Of a DNA stretch of 64,000 bases, positions 34,198 to 44,693 are shown one piece after another (the stretch's first letter is position 1; every line of letters starts with the position of its first letter). The notes beneath the pieces are model-generated. The model was given only the letters and a program-made list of their open reading frames with translations. It was not told the origin of the DNA and searched no databases. Both the position numbers and the translations under genes were made by a program. The stretch lies in NCBI RefSeq assembly GCF_000519005.1, contig NZ_JAER01000004.1:163542-227541 (forward strand), written 5' to 3'. This DNA comes from Nocardioides sp. J54. Its GTDB lineage: Bacteria > Actinomycetota > Actinomycetes > Propionibacteriales > Nocardioidaceae.

Positions 34198-34763
34198 CGG
34201 GTCGCCTCCTCGGCGTGGTCGCGCTCGAGGTCGGCGAGGACGATGGCGTCCTCGGGCTCGACCTCCTCCATCTCCAGCCCGTGACCGGCCAGGCCACGGA
34301 TCGCGGCGAACGCCAGCTGGACGGCGAGGATCCCGAAGACGACCGGGACCAGGTAGTAGACCTGCCACGACGGCACCGTGCTCACGCCGGCGTGCAGGTT
34401 CAGCCGCTGGGCCTCCTGCGCCTCGCCCCAGCCGAACCAGGCGCAGCCGGCGATGATGACCGCGCTGACGCCGAAGACGACGAAGAGCACGATCCGCTGG
34501 AAGGGTCGCGGGAGCCGCGCGTACACGAGGTCGGTCGCGATGTGCTGGCCGCGGGCCTGGGCGGCGACGAAGCCGAGCAGGGCGAGGATCGGCAGGTACC
34601 AGTACTGGACGATCTCCAGCGTGTACTTGAGCGGGTGGTCGAGGTAGGTGCGCATCAGGGCGTTCGCCGTGACGTGCACCATCATCACGAAGATGACGAT
34701 GACGGCCGGGATCTCGACCACGGCCGTGAAGACGCGGGTCGCGAGCGACGCGTTGGGCTTCAT
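34194..34763 (-). CDS. TRAP transporter small permease (DctQ type)
   Basis: 189 residues with four membrane helices. It has A-L-M-R-T-Y-L-D-H-P-L-K-Y-T-L-E, the charged element typical of DctQ, and R-G-Q-H-I-A-T-D-L-V. The start is ATG 34763 with GAGAGG upstream; the frame runs further but without features. An AT-rich regulatory element stands about 100 bases upstream. Confidence 0.9.
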   Translation of the reverse strand: MKPNASLATRVFTAVVEIPAVIVIFVMMVHVTANALMRTYLDHPLKYTLEIVQYWYLPILALLGFVAAQARGQHIATDLVYARLPRPFQRIVLFVVFGVSAVIIAGCAWFGWGEAQEAQRLNLHAGVSTVPSWQVYYLVPVVFGILAVQLAFAAIRGLAGHGLEMEEVEPEDAIVLADLERDHAEEATR

Positions 34764-34859
34764 GGGGACCTCTCTCGTCTCAGGCGCTGCGCCCGGGCAC
34801 GAGGCTCCCGGCAGCGGTGAGCAGGGCCTTCGGGTGAGCGCGCTCACACACGCTAACAA

Positions 34860-34880
34860 GGATAACCATGATTAGCAATA
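34860..34880. promoter_or_regulatory. island regulatory element upstream of dctQ
   Basis: GGATAACCATGATTAGCAATA. Its first 13 bases match 12 of 13 in GGATAACCATTAT just before the thiolase gene (reverse strand 49050-49062). Its last 13 match 12 of 13 in ATGATCAGCAATA at 60705-60717. It lies in the 136-base gap between the alcohol dehydrogenase and dctQ genes. Confidence 0.6.
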
Positions 34881-34899
34881 GCCTGTAGGGGCTGGCTGA

Positions 34900-35847
34900 T
34901 CAGCTGCCGTAGACGGCGACCAGGCGGCCGACGACCTCACCGCGGCGCAGCCGGTCGAGGCCATCCGGGATGTCGTCGAAGCCGATGGTGGGGAGGATCG
35001 GGTCGAGGTCGCCGGTGGCCATCAGGCCGTAGACGTCGGCGATGTCGGCGGTGCTGCCGCCGCTGGAGCCGAGCAGGTCGACCTGCTTGACGATCAGGTC
35101 GCGCGTGGAGATGGTCGCCTCGAGGCGGGCCATGCCGACCTGGACCACGCGACCGCCCTTGCGGACAGCAGAGATGGCCTGGTTCGTGGTGACACCGACC
35201 CCGGCGAGGTCGATGACCGTGTCGAGGCTGGACTCCTCGACCTCGGCGAGCGAGCCCACCACCCGCGCAGCACCGAGCTCCTTCGCGATCGGCCAGAGGT
35301 CCTCGCGCGGCTCGGCGACCACGACGTCGGCGCCTCGCAGCACGGCGAGCCGGGTCGCGACCTGGCCGATTCCGCCGAGTCCGATGACCGCCACCTTCTG
35401 CCCTGCCTCGACCTGACCGCGGCAGCCGACGGCGTGGCGGGCGGTCTTGCCGGCGTCCGTACCGGCGGCGGCCTGGGCGAAGCCCACGCCGTCGGGGATC
35501 GGGATGAGGTCCTCGGGGAAGGCCAGGCAGTGCGACGCGTAGCCGCCGCCCTGCCCCAGGCCGGGACGGGTCCGCCCGGCGGGCGAGATGCCGACCCGCG
35601 CGCCGAGGGCGACGTCCTCGACGCCCTCGCCCAGCGCCACCACGACACCCGCGACCTCGTGGCCGAGGGTGAGCGGCCGCGGGGCGAGCTGGGAGAGCCA
35701 GCCCGGGTCGTCGAGGATCCCGACGTCGGTGTGGCACAGCCCGGCCGCACGGATCTCGACCAGCACCTCGCCGGCGCCGGGCTCCGGGACAGGAACCTCT
35801 GCCAGGACCAGCGGCTCCCCCGGTCCCGTGAACTGCCACGCCTTCAT
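34900..35847 (-). CDS. zinc-type alcohol dehydrogenase (MDR family)
   Basis: 315 residues from ATG 35847 (GGGAGG upstream). It begins M-K-A-W-Q-F-T-G-P-G and has the catalytic zinc residues in G-L-C-H-T-D-V and L-G-H-E, and the Rossmann motif G-L-G-G-I-G-Q-V. The four-cysteine structural zinc lobe is absent; that stretch reads G-I-S-P-A-G-R-T-R-P. It may oxidise a (cyclic) alcohol. It lies between dctP and dctQ, splitting the TRAP genes. Confidence 0.85.
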   Translation of the reverse strand: MKAWQFTGPGEPLVLAEVPVPEPGAGEVLVEIRAAGLCHTDVGILDDPGWLSQLAPRPLTLGHEVAGVVVALGEGVEDVALGARVGISPAGRTRPGLGQGGGYASHCLAFPEDLIPIPDGVGFAQAAAGTDAGKTARHAVGCRGQVEAGQKVAVIGLGGIGQVATRLAVLRGADVVVAEPREDLWPIAKELGAARVVGSLAEVEESSLDTVIDLAGVGVTTNQAISAVRKGGRVVQVGMARLEATISTRDLIVKQVDLLGSSGGSTADIADVYGLMATGDLDPILPTIGFDDIPDGLDRLRRGEVVGRLVAVYGS

Positions 35848-35926
35848 CTCAAGCCCTCCCCGGCCATCGTCGTCCATGATCTCCTGACCGAGTCCCGGGA
35901 GATCCGGGACCCTGTTCCACGCCAGC

Positions 35927-35958
35927 GGCCGGCACGCCCCCGCAGGGGCGCGCCGGCC
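35927..35958 (-). terminator. terminator after dctP
   Basis: GGCCGGCACGCCCC (35927-35940) and GGGGCGCGCCGGCC (35945-35958) pair with one mismatch around CGCA, just after the dctP stop at 35975. Confidence 0.7.
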
Positions 35959-35974
35959 ACGGCGTCGTTCAGCC

Positions 35975-37258
35975 TCAGGCGGGCCGGTGGGAGAGGAAGA
36001 CCTTCTCCCACAGCAGCTCCATGTAGGGCTTCAGGTCGAAGTCCGCAGGGTTGAAGTCGGTCAGGAAGTTGTCGTAGGTGATGTCGGTCGTCTGCTCGAG
36101 CCCGTCCACGTAGGGGCCCCACGCCTCGACGTCCTCCTGCAGGCCCTTCACGAACGCCTCGCCGTCCTCGAGCGACTTGCTGCTCGCGACGTCGGACAGC
36201 TCCTCATCATTGATCTTCTTGATCGCGGCGACCGAGGCCTCGTCGAGGCCGACGATCGAGCCCTTCGCCTTCTCGATCTCGCCGAGCGCGGCGGTCATGT
36301 TGTCCCAGATGCCGCGGATGTTGGCCTCGAGCAGGACGTCGACGCGGTCGAAGAGCAGCTGCTGGGCAGCCAGCGGGAGCTCGTCCCAGCGGGCCTTGCT
36401 GATCGAGATGGCGCCTCCGGCGTTGCCGAAGCCGGTCTCCATGTCGATGGCGAAGTACGGCGCGGCCGGGATGAAGCCGCTCAGGTGCGAGGTCGCGAGC
36501 GTCGAGAACACGCAGTCGACGACGCCGCGCTCGAGGGCCTCGAACAGCTCGGTGTAGTTGGCGGTGGCCGTCGACATGCCGAGCGCCTCGGCCTGCTCGA
36601 CCTGGAGGCGGCTCGAGGTCGCCGCGATGCGGCCCTTGAGCGAGTCCTTGCCGGTGATCGGCTCGGTGCAGGCCACGATCGCCGGACCGCTGGAGAAGAT
36701 CGGGAGCAGGAGCTTGATGCCGTTGTCGGCGTACTCCTTGGTGATCTCCTCGGAGTTGAGCGCGGCCTCCTCCATGGCACCGTGGAACTGCAGGACGCCG
36801 TCCACGGGGCCCTGGCGACCGAGGAAGGTGAGGTTCATGAGGTCGTTCATGGCCGCGAACTTGTCGGGCTCGAGCGAGGCCATGACCGAGCCGACGTCGA
36901 TGCGGCTGTCGGCGATGGCGTCGTCGACCTGGTCCTGCGGGGCGATCGAGTTGGAGAACGCGATGTCCATCGTGATCTTGCCGCCGGACCAGTCCTCGAC
37001 AGCGGCGGCGTACTCCTCGAAGCGGCGGCCGGTCGGCGCGCCCTTCGGGGCGGTGCTCTGCATGACGAGGGTCACCGGCGACATGTCCTCGAGGGCCGCC
37101 TGGAACTCCTCCTTGGTGGCGCCGTACGCCACGGACTCGCCGCCACCGCTGGCGGCGCCGCCCTCCTCGGCGCAGGCGGCGAGCGTCGCCGTGAGCGACA
37201 GCAGCGAGGCCGCCGCGATGAGCTTGGCCGGCTTGGGCCGGCGGATCGAAACGCGCAT
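35975..37258 (-). CDS. TRAP transporter substrate-binding lipoprotein (DctP type)
   Basis: 427 residues from ATG 37258. A signal sequence ends in the lipobox L-A-A-C (Cys29), so the protein is anchored outside the membrane, as expected for a Gram-positive. The body has the DctP layout; G-R-I-A-A-T-S-S-R-L-Q corresponds to the G-x-K-x-R region where a conserved Arg binds the substrate carboxylate, and V-V-D-C-V-F-S precedes the third segment. The ligand cannot be read from sequence, but a carboxylate is expected. It is divergent from the OYE-type gene. Confidence 0.9.
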   Translation of the reverse strand: MRVSIRRPKPAKLIAAASLLSLTATLAACAEEGGAASGGGESVAYGATKEEFQAALEDMSPVTLVMQSTAPKGAPTGRRFEEYAAAVEDWSGGKITMDIAFSNSIAPQDQVDDAIADSRIDVGSVMASLEPDKFAAMNDLMNLTFLGRQGPVDGVLQFHGAMEEAALNSEEITKEYADNGIKLLLPIFSSGPAIVACTEPITGKDSLKGRIAATSSRLQVEQAEALGMSTATANYTELFEALERGVVDCVFSTLATSHLSGFIPAAPYFAIDMETGFGNAGGAISISKARWDELPLAAQQLLFDRVDVLLEANIRGIWDNMTAALGEIEKAKGSIVGLDEASVAAIKKINDEELSDVASSKSLEDGEAFVKGLQEDVEAWGPYVDGLEQTTDITYDNFLTDFNPADFDLKPYMELLWEKVFLSHRPA

Positions 37259-37417
37259 GGTTGTCTCCAGGTTCAGGTGGGGAAGCCGGGGCCTGGTCGA
37301 GCACCGTCGTGGCGCCGACATCCCCGGACGTCCTGTTCACTCCCGGCCGGTACCGACCACTCCCCGGGACGACCCCGCGAACGGGGTCCGTGGTCGGCGT
37401 CACACCGGAACTGCGGG

Positions 37418-37429
37418 TAATCATTACTA
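37418..37429. promoter_or_regulatory. AATCAT-type element in the dctP-OYE divergent region
   Basis: TAATCATTACTA lies in an AT-rich patch of the 337-base divergent gap 37259-37595. The patch continues to about 37455 (GAATTTCTC, GTGTCAATC). The gap otherwise holds only the OYE promoter at 37534-37563; no small gene was recognised. Confidence 0.5.
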
Positions 37430-37533
37430 TGAATTTCTCTGGTGTCAATCGTCACGCGAGGTCGAAGTCCAGAACACCCCCCTTCGAGGCTCGGGATGCA
37501 CGGGCCCATCCGGCAGGGTGGGCCGAAGGTCTC

Positions 37534-37563
37534 TTGATCTATGCGGATGATTTGCCTTAATGT
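37534..37563 (+). promoter_or_regulatory. promoter of the OYE-Baeyer-Villiger operon
   Basis: -35 TTGATC (37534-37539) and -10 TAATGT (37558-37563), 18 bases apart. The -10 continues as TAATGTCCG, a string that recurs in the likely promoter of the alcohol dehydrogenase at 60723. The -10 overlaps the in-frame ATG at 37560, which argues for translation from 37596. Confidence 0.6.
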
Positions 37564-37595
37564 CCGGAGCAAGACTCACCGAGGAGACAGGCACC

Positions 37596-39626
37596 ATGAC
37601 CGAGCTCGCACCCCAGGCCGACGGCCGCTTCCAGCACCTGTTCACGCCGTTCCGGATCGGGTCCATCGAGCTGCGCAACCGCGTCATCATGCCGCCGCAC
37701 TCCTCGGCCATCGGGAGCCTGTGGGGCTCCGACGCCGACGCCGAGAAGGCGATCGCCTACCTGCGCTCGCGCGCCGAGGCCGGCGTGTCGTGGACGACCA
37801 TGCCCGGCCGGCTCGCCAACGTGCTGCACACCGGCTTCGAGCCGACCGGCATGAGCGCCGAGACCAAGGGCTGGTTCCGCCTGCCGGTCTACCACGAGCG
37901 GGTCAGCGCGTACGTCGACGCGATCCACTCCGTCGGCGCCTATGCGGCCCAGCAGCTCACGATGATCGGCGGCCACCCGCACGGCCCGTCGGCGCGCTAC
38001 AGCTCGCCGGTCAGCAACATCGCCCCGCACGTGCTGAACCTCGACGAGATCCGCCAGTTCGTCGACGAGTACGCCTGGTCGGCCGACAAGGCCGCCACCG
38101 CAGGCATCGACATCATCGAGCTGCACGCCAACCACGACGACCTGCACGAGTGGTTCCTGTCCCCGCTCACCAACGCCCGCGAGGACCAGTACGGCGGCAG
38201 CCTGGAGAACCGCACCCGCTTCCTGGTCGAGGTCCTCACCGCCGTCCGCGGCGCCATCGGCAAGGAGAAGGTGTTCGGGGTCCGGATTAACATGCTCCAG
38301 GAGGACCCGCACGGCCTCGACGCCGCGGCTGCGCTGGAGATCGCCAAGGTCATCGAGGGCACCGGCCTCGTCGACTACCTGCACCTGGTCGCCGGCAGCC
38401 CGTGGGGCAACCCCAGCTACATCCAGCCGATGTGGTTCCCCGCCGGCGGGTTCGCGGACATCTCCGCGCAGTTCCGCAGCGAGCTCAGCCTGCCGATCGT
38501 GCACACCGGACGGATCAACACCCCCGAGGTGGCCGAGCGCCTCATCGCCGAAGGTGCCGCCGACGTCGTCGGCATGGCCCGCGCGCACGTCGCCGACGGC
38601 GAGCTGCTGGTGAAGGCCCGCGAGGGCCGCACCGCCGACATCCGCCCGTGCATCGGCGGCAACGACTGCATCAACCGCCGTTACGTCGACGGCCTGCCGT
38701 TCGGCTGTGCGGTCAACCCGCACACCAGCCGTGAGACCGAGGGACCGTGGAGCGCCCGCCGGATGAGCGCCCCGCTGACCGTGGTCGGCGGCGGCCCCGC
38801 CGGCATGGAGCTCGCCGCGCTCTGCGCCGAGGCCGGCGCCCCGGTCACCCTGATCGAGAGGTCGTCGACGCTCGGCGGGCAGCTCCGCCTGGCCCTCGGC
38901 GCTCCCGACCAGGACCAGATGGCGGCCTACCTCGACTGGCAGGTGCGCCGCCTCGAGCAGCTCGGCGTCGACGTCCGCCTCGAGACCGAGGTCTCCGCCG
39001 CCGACGTGCTGGCCCTGCCCGAGGACACCGTCGTCGCAATCGCCACCGGCGCCGACAGCCGGCTCCCCGATGTCCCCGGCATCGACCTCCCCGTGGTGCT
39101 CGACTCGCGCGAGGTGATGAGCGGCGCCGCCGAGCCGGGCAAGCGCGTGCTCGTCGTGGTCGAGGACGACCACCTCGCCCCCCTGCTGCTCGCCGACCGG
39201 CTCGCCTCCCGCGGCCACGAGGTGACGATGGCGTACTCCACGCCGAACGCCGCCGTGCAGCTCGGCCGCTACATCGTCGGCTCGATCCTGGGCCGGCTCG
39301 ACGAGGCGGGCGTGGAGTTCCGCTTCCTCGAGAAGCTCGAGGAGGTCACCCCCGACGGCGCCGTGCTGCGTCACATCTACTCGCAGAGGTTGCGCACCGT
39401 CGGCGGCTACGACTCCGTCGTGATCGCCTGCGGCGGCGTCTCCGACAGCGCCCTGTACGACGAGGTGCGCACCGCTCGGCCGAACGTGCACGTCCTCGGT
39501 GACGCCTACGCGCCGCGCCGCCTCGTGTTCGCGACCCGCCAGGCCTACGCCCTCGCCGAGGAGCTCACCACCGTGGACGAGGCGGCCCTGCCCACCCTCC
39601 AGCTCATCCCCGCCGGCACCCGCTGA
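37596..39626 (+). CDS. OYE/2,4-dienoyl-CoA reductase-type FMN-FAD oxidoreductase
   Basis: 676 residues from ATG 37596 (GAGGAG upstream). The N-terminal ~370 residues are an FMN-binding barrel (F-T-P-F-R-I-G-S-I-E-L-R-N-R-V, E-L-H-A-N-H, E-D-Q-Y-G-G-S-L-E-N-R). The C-terminal half is an NAD(P)H/FAD module (V-V-G-G-G-P-A-G-M-E-L). The iron-sulfur region shows Cys352, Cys358 and Cys371 but Gly at 355 where trimethylamine dehydrogenase and dienoyl-CoA reductase have the second cluster cysteine. Relatives reduce enones or dienoyl-CoA, or demethylate amines; BaiCD/BaiH of bile-acid metabolism are also in this family. Here it may reduce a cyclic enone before the Baeyer-Villiger step (inference). Confidence 0.85.
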   Translation: MTELAPQADGRFQHLFTPFRIGSIELRNRVIMPPHSSAIGSLWGSDADAEKAIAYLRSRAEAGVSWTTMPGRLANVLHTGFEPTGMSAETKGWFRLPVYHERVSAYVDAIHSVGAYAAQQLTMIGGHPHGPSARYSSPVSNIAPHVLNLDEIRQFVDEYAWSADKAATAGIDIIELHANHDDLHEWFLSPLTNAREDQYGGSLENRTRFLVEVLTAVRGAIGKEKVFGVRINMLQEDPHGLDAAAALEIAKVIEGTGLVDYLHLVAGSPWGNPSYIQPMWFPAGGFADISAQFRSELSLPIVHTGRINTPEVAERLIAEGAADVVGMARAHVADGELLVKAREGRTADIRPCIGGNDCINRRYVDGLPFGCAVNPHTSRETEGPWSARRMSAPLTVVGGGPAGMELAALCAEAGAPVTLIERSSTLGGQLRLALGAPDQDQMAAYLDWQVRRLEQLGVDVRLETEVSAADVLALPEDTVVAIATGADSRLPDVPGIDLPVVLDSREVMSGAAEPGKRVLVVVEDDHLAPLLLADRLASRGHEVTMAYSTPNAAVQLGRYIVGSILGRLDEAGVEFRFLEKLEEVTPDGAVLRHIYSQRLRTVGGYDSVVIACGGVSDSALYDEVRTARPNVHVLGDAYAPRRLVFATRQAYALAEELTTVDEAALPTLQLIPAGTR

Positions 39627-39649
39627 CCGGCCCACCGAAGGAGCCCGCC

Positions 39650-40072
39650 ATGACCACCACCATCATCGTCGGAGTCGACGGCAACCCGCGCTCGGAGCAG
39701 GCTGCGACGAAGGCCGCCCGGCTGGCCGCCGCGACGGACGCGACGCTGCACGTGGTGTGCGCCTACGTCCGCGAGCAGTCGGCCGAGGTCGACGCGGACG
39801 GGGAGACGCGGCAGATCGCGATCTCCCAGGAGTCCGCCGCGATCGCCGAGCAGGTCGCCGAGTCGCTGCGCCCGATCGCCCCGAGCGTCACCTCCGCCGC
39901 CGTGCTCGGCCGCCCCGCGGACGCGCTGCTGTCGGAGGCCGAGCGCCTCTCCGCCGACCTGATCGTCGTCGGCAACGCGCGCATGCAGGGCATCGCCCGG
40001 GTCCTCGGCAGCGTCGCCGCGGCGGTGGCCCACCACGCCGAGTGCGACGTCTACATCGCGAACACCAACTGA
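39650..40072 (+). CDS. universal stress protein (UspA family)
   Basis: 140 residues. It starts I-I-V-G-V-D-G-N-P-R-S-E-Q-A and ends with the ATP-binding-like G-N-A-R-M-Q-G-I-A-R-V-L-G-S-V-A-A-A-V-A-H-H-A-E-C-D-V. The usual G-x2-G-x9-G-S pattern is partly changed (G-N-A-R-M-Q-G). A GAAGGAG ribosome site precedes it. It lies 23 bases after the OYE gene, which suggests co-expression with the pathway. Role unknown. Confidence 0.85.
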   Translation: MTTTIIVGVDGNPRSEQAATKAARLAAATDATLHVVCAYVREQSAEVDADGETRQIAISQESAAIAEQVAESLRPIAPSVTSAAVLGRPADALLSEAERLSADLIVVGNARMQGIARVLGSVAAAVAHHAECDVYIANTN

Positions 40073-40086
40073 CCCCTCGAGACCCC

Positions 40087-41754
<1,668 letters not shown>

Positions 41755-41792
41755 CCCTGCCTGTCCCAGGCTGACTCCCAAGGACCAACAAG

Positions 41793-42995
41793 ATGACGAA
41801 CTCCCACGGCCCCCTCGCCGGCGTCCGCGTGATCGAGGCCGGCTCGATGTACGCCGCTCCGACCGCCGGACGCATGCTCCGCGACTTCGGCGCCGAGGTG
41901 ATCAAGGTCGAGGACCCGACCAGCGGTGACTTCGCGCGGCAGTGGCAGCCGGCCCACGAGGGCATGGCGATCGGTTTTGCCCGCCTCAACAGCGGCAAGC
42001 GCTCCGTGGGGCTCGACCTGCGCCGTACCGAGGGCCGGGACATCCTCAAGCGCCTGGTCGCCGGCGCCGACGTGTTCATCGAGAACTTCCGCCCCGGTCG
42101 CATGGAGGCCTGGGGGATGTCGTACGACGAGCTCAAGGCCACCAACCCCGGCCTGGTCATGACCCGGGTCAGCGGCTTCGGCCAGACCGGCCCGTACCGC
42201 GAGCGTCCCGGCTTCGGCACCGTCGCGGAGACGGCAAGCGGCTACGCCTTCCTCAACGGCTGGCCGCACACGCCGCCGACCGCTCCCCCGTTCGGCTTCG
42301 CCGACTCCATCGCGGGCATCTCCGCGGCGTACGGCACCGCGATGGCGCTGTTCAACCGCGGCCGCACCGGCGTCGGCAGCGAGGTCGACATCGCGCTCTA
42401 CGAGCCGCTGATGTTCATCCTCGGCGACGCGGTGCTCAACTACACCTCGTCCGGCGAGATCATGCAGCGCCACGGCAACGCCTCGGGCGCCGCCTCGCCG
42501 CGCGGCATCTACGAGGCCGCCGACGGCGGCTGGCTCTCGATCGCCGGCTCCAACCAGGCCATCGCCATGCGCCTTTTCGAGGCGATGGGTCGCCTCGACC
42601 TGCAGACCGACGAGCGCTACGCCACCAACGAGGCGCGGATGGCGAACAACGAGTCGCTGCAGAAGATCGTCTCCGAGTGGGTGGCCGAGCGTCCGCGCGA
42701 CGAGGTGCTCGAGATCCTCGAGAAGTTCGAGGTCGTGGCCGCCGCCGTCAACGACTCCAGTGACGTCGTCCGCGACCCGCACTTCGCCGAGCGCACCCTG
42801 AAGGCGCTCACCGGCACCGCCCTGGGCAACGAGGCCCTGGTCCCCGGCCCGATCCTGCACGTCAACGACTACGACGGCCCCGCCTACGAGGGCGTCCCGA
42901 CCGTCGGTGAGCACACCGCAGAGGTGCTCGGCGACCTCGGCGTCACCGGCGACGAGCTCGCGCGGCTCGTGGCCGACGGGGTGGTCAGTGGCTGA
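41793..42995 (+). CDS. family III CoA-transferase (CaiB/BaiF)
   Basis: 400 residues. It has G-V-R-V-I-E-A-G-S-M-Y-A-A-P, G-A-E-V-I-K-V-E-D-P, N-S-G-K-R-S-V-G-L-D-L, and the catalytic Asp in F-A-D-S-I-A-G. Family III enzymes move CoA from one acid to another through aspartyl anhydride chemistry. It would activate the acid made by the monooxygenase/esterase steps, or the imported acid, for beta-oxidation. Its stop overlaps the next gene's GTG start by eight bases. Confidence 0.92.
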   Translation: MTNSHGPLAGVRVIEAGSMYAAPTAGRMLRDFGAEVIKVEDPTSGDFARQWQPAHEGMAIGFARLNSGKRSVGLDLRRTEGRDILKRLVAGADVFIENFRPGRMEAWGMSYDELKATNPGLVMTRVSGFGQTGPYRERPGFGTVAETASGYAFLNGWPHTPPTAPPFGFADSIAGISAAYGTAMALFNRGRTGVGSEVDIALYEPLMFILGDAVLNYTSSGEIMQRHGNASGAASPRGIYEAADGGWLSIAGSNQAIAMRLFEAMGRLDLQTDERYATNEARMANNESLQKIVSEWVAERPRDEVLEILEKFEVVAAAVNDSSDVVRDPHFAERTLKALTGTALGNEALVPGPILHVNDYDGPAYEGVPTVGEHTAEVLGDLGVTGDELARLVADGVVSG

Positions 42996-43911
42996 CCTGG
43001 AGCCCGCCCTCGCGGCGCTCCGCGACGGTGCGGCAGGCGGCACCCCGATGATCGAGATGTCCCCCGCGCAGGCGCGCGAGCGGGTCGCTGCGGGCCACCA
43101 CCTCTGCGCGGACGGGCCTGCGGTCGACGTGCGCGACCTCGGCCCGGACGAGGGCCCGGGACCGACGGTCCGGGTCTACCTGCCCGTCGCCCCGGCCACC
43201 CCGGTGGCGACCCTCGTCTACGCCCACGGCGGCGGCTGGGTCACCGGAGACCTCGACTACGCCGACGAGCTGTGCCGCTTCGTGGCCGACGCCGGCGTCC
43301 GCGTCGTCAGCGTCGACTACCGCCTCGCCCCCGAGCACCCCTATCCCGCCGGCCTCGACGACGTCGCCGCCGCCTGGGCCTGGGCCCGCCAGCGGTACGA
43401 CGGTCCCGTCGGCCTCGGCGGCGACAGTGCCGGTGGCAACCTCGCCGCCGCGGTCGCCCTGCGCGCCGCAGCGGACGCGCCCGCCGACTTCCTGCTGCTC
43501 CTCTACCCCGTCCTCGCCGCGCCGGGCTCCACGCCGTCGTACACGACGCAGGGCACGGCGTTCCCGATCGGCGAGGCCGAGATGCGCTGGTTCCTCGAGC
43601 ACTACAGCGGCTCACCCGAGGCCGGCGACGCCGCCGGACCCGACCTCTTCCCGCTGCTGTCCGGCGACCTGGGCACGCTGCCGCCCACGCACGTCGTGGT
43701 CGTCGAGCACGACCCGCTGCACGACGAGGGCGTCGCGTTCGCAGCGGCGCTGCGGGAGGCCGGCGTCCCGGTCACGCTGGAGCGTCACCCCGACCTCTGC
43801 CACGGCTTCCTGCGCTTCACCGCCGCGTCACCGCGCTCGCGCGAGGCGCGCGACGCCGTGGTCGACGCCGTACGGCGGCTCGCGGCCAGCGGTGCGGAGG
43901 TGCAGCCGTGA
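42988..43911 (+). CDS. alpha/beta hydrolase, hormone-sensitive lipase family
   Basis: 307 residues from GTG 42988. It has the oxyanion motif H-G-G-G-W, nucleophile elbow G-D-S-A-G-G, and acid/base residues in E-H-D-P-L-H-D-E-G and C-H-G-F. This is the family-IV esterase pattern. Placed after a Baeyer-Villiger monooxygenase and a CoA transferase, it is a good candidate for lactone or ester hydrolysis. It overlaps both neighbours (8 and 4 bases), so translation is coupled. Confidence 0.9.
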   Translation: MADLEPALAALRDGAAGGTPMIEMSPAQARERVAAGHHLCADGPAVDVRDLGPDEGPGPTVRVYLPVAPATPVATLVYAHGGGWVTGDLDYADELCRFVADAGVRVVSVDYRLAPEHPYPAGLDDVAAAWAWARQRYDGPVGLGGDSAGGNLAAAVALRAAADAPADFLLLLYPVLAAPGSTPSYTTQGTAFPIGEAEMRWFLEHYSGSPEAGDAAGPDLFPLLSGDLGTLPPTHVVVVEHDPLHDEGVAFAAALREAGVPVTLERHPDLCHGFLRFTAASPRSREARDAVVDAVRRLAASGAEVQP

Positions 43912-44648
43912 GCTCCGTGGCGCGGCGCCCGCAGAAGACCGCGATGCTGCTGGCGCAGCGCATCGTCGGCGACATCAACCGCCGCGGCAACAACGTCGGC
44001 GACCGCCTGCCTCCCGAGCGCGCCATGCTCGAGGAGTACGAGGTCGGCCGCGGCACGCTGCGTGAGTCGCTGCGCTTCCTCGAGCTCCAGGGCGTCATCC
44101 AGCTCAAGCCCGGCCCCGGCGGCGGTCCCGTCGTGCAGCAGCCCGACGCGACCAGCCTGGCGACGGCCCTCACGCTGCTCCTGCAGTTCGCCGAGGCGCC
44201 CTTCCGCACGATCGCCGAGGCCCGCGGCGGCCTCGAGCCGATGATGGCCCAGCTCGCGGCCGAGCGGATGTCCGACGCGGAGCTGGCCGACCTGAAGCTC
44301 AGTGTGGACACGATGAAGGAGAACCTCGCGGACCAGCGCGTCTTCCTCGAGGAGAACAAGCGCTTCCACGACGTCATCGCCCACGGCTCGGGCAACGCGA
44401 TGTTCGGCTACCTCGTCGACGCCCTGCTCGGCATCCTCGACGGCTCCGCGATCGGCATCGACTACCCCGAGGTCCGGCGCCGTGCCGTGCACCGCGCCCA
44501 CCTCAACATCTACGAGGCCCTCGCCGAGCGCGACCCCGCCCGCTCCGCCGGGGCCATGGCCGACCACGTCCAGCAGTACCTCAAGTACGCCGAGAAGAAG
44601 TTCCCCGACATCCTCGCCGCCCCCATCGTCTGGACCAACGGCCACTGA
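43908..44648 (+). CDS. FadR/GntR-family regulator 2
   Basis: 246 residues from GTG 43908 (GTGA overlap with the hydrolase stop). The reading head is G-D-R-L-P-P-E-R-A-M-L-E-E-Y-E-V-G-R-G-T-L-R-E-S, ending L-K-P-G-P-G-G-G-P-V-V-Q; from M-L-E-E-Y to R-E it differs from regulator 1 at one position. The ligand domain is FCD-like (R-F-H-D-V, H-R-A-H). Being the last gene of the OYE-monooxygenase operon, it probably controls that operon and related ones. Confidence 0.88.
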   Translation: MSSVARRPQKTAMLLAQRIVGDINRRGNNVGDRLPPERAMLEEYEVGRGTLRESLRFLELQGVIQLKPGPGGGPVVQQPDATSLATALTLLLQFAEAPFRTIAEARGGLEPMMAQLAAERMSDAELADLKLSVDTMKENLADQRVFLEENKRFHDVIAHGSGNAMFGYLVDALLGILDGSAIGIDYPEVRRRAVHRAHLNIYEALAERDPARSAGAMADHVQQYLKYAEKKFPDILAAPIVWTNGH

Positions 44649-44693
44649 GCCCCCTCCCCCCCAGCCCCCTCCCCGGGGCTGCTCTGCCGGGAC

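Noticed and set aside
37560..37595. Upstream ATG (37560) as start of the OYE-type gene
   Set aside because: It lies within the predicted -10 box and has no ribosome site, whereas ATG 37596 has GAGGAG.
37557..39635. 692-codon minus-strand frame opposite the OYE-type gene
   Set aside because: No recognisable domain, while the plus strand carries FMN, FAD and cysteine motifs and a promoter plus ribosome site.
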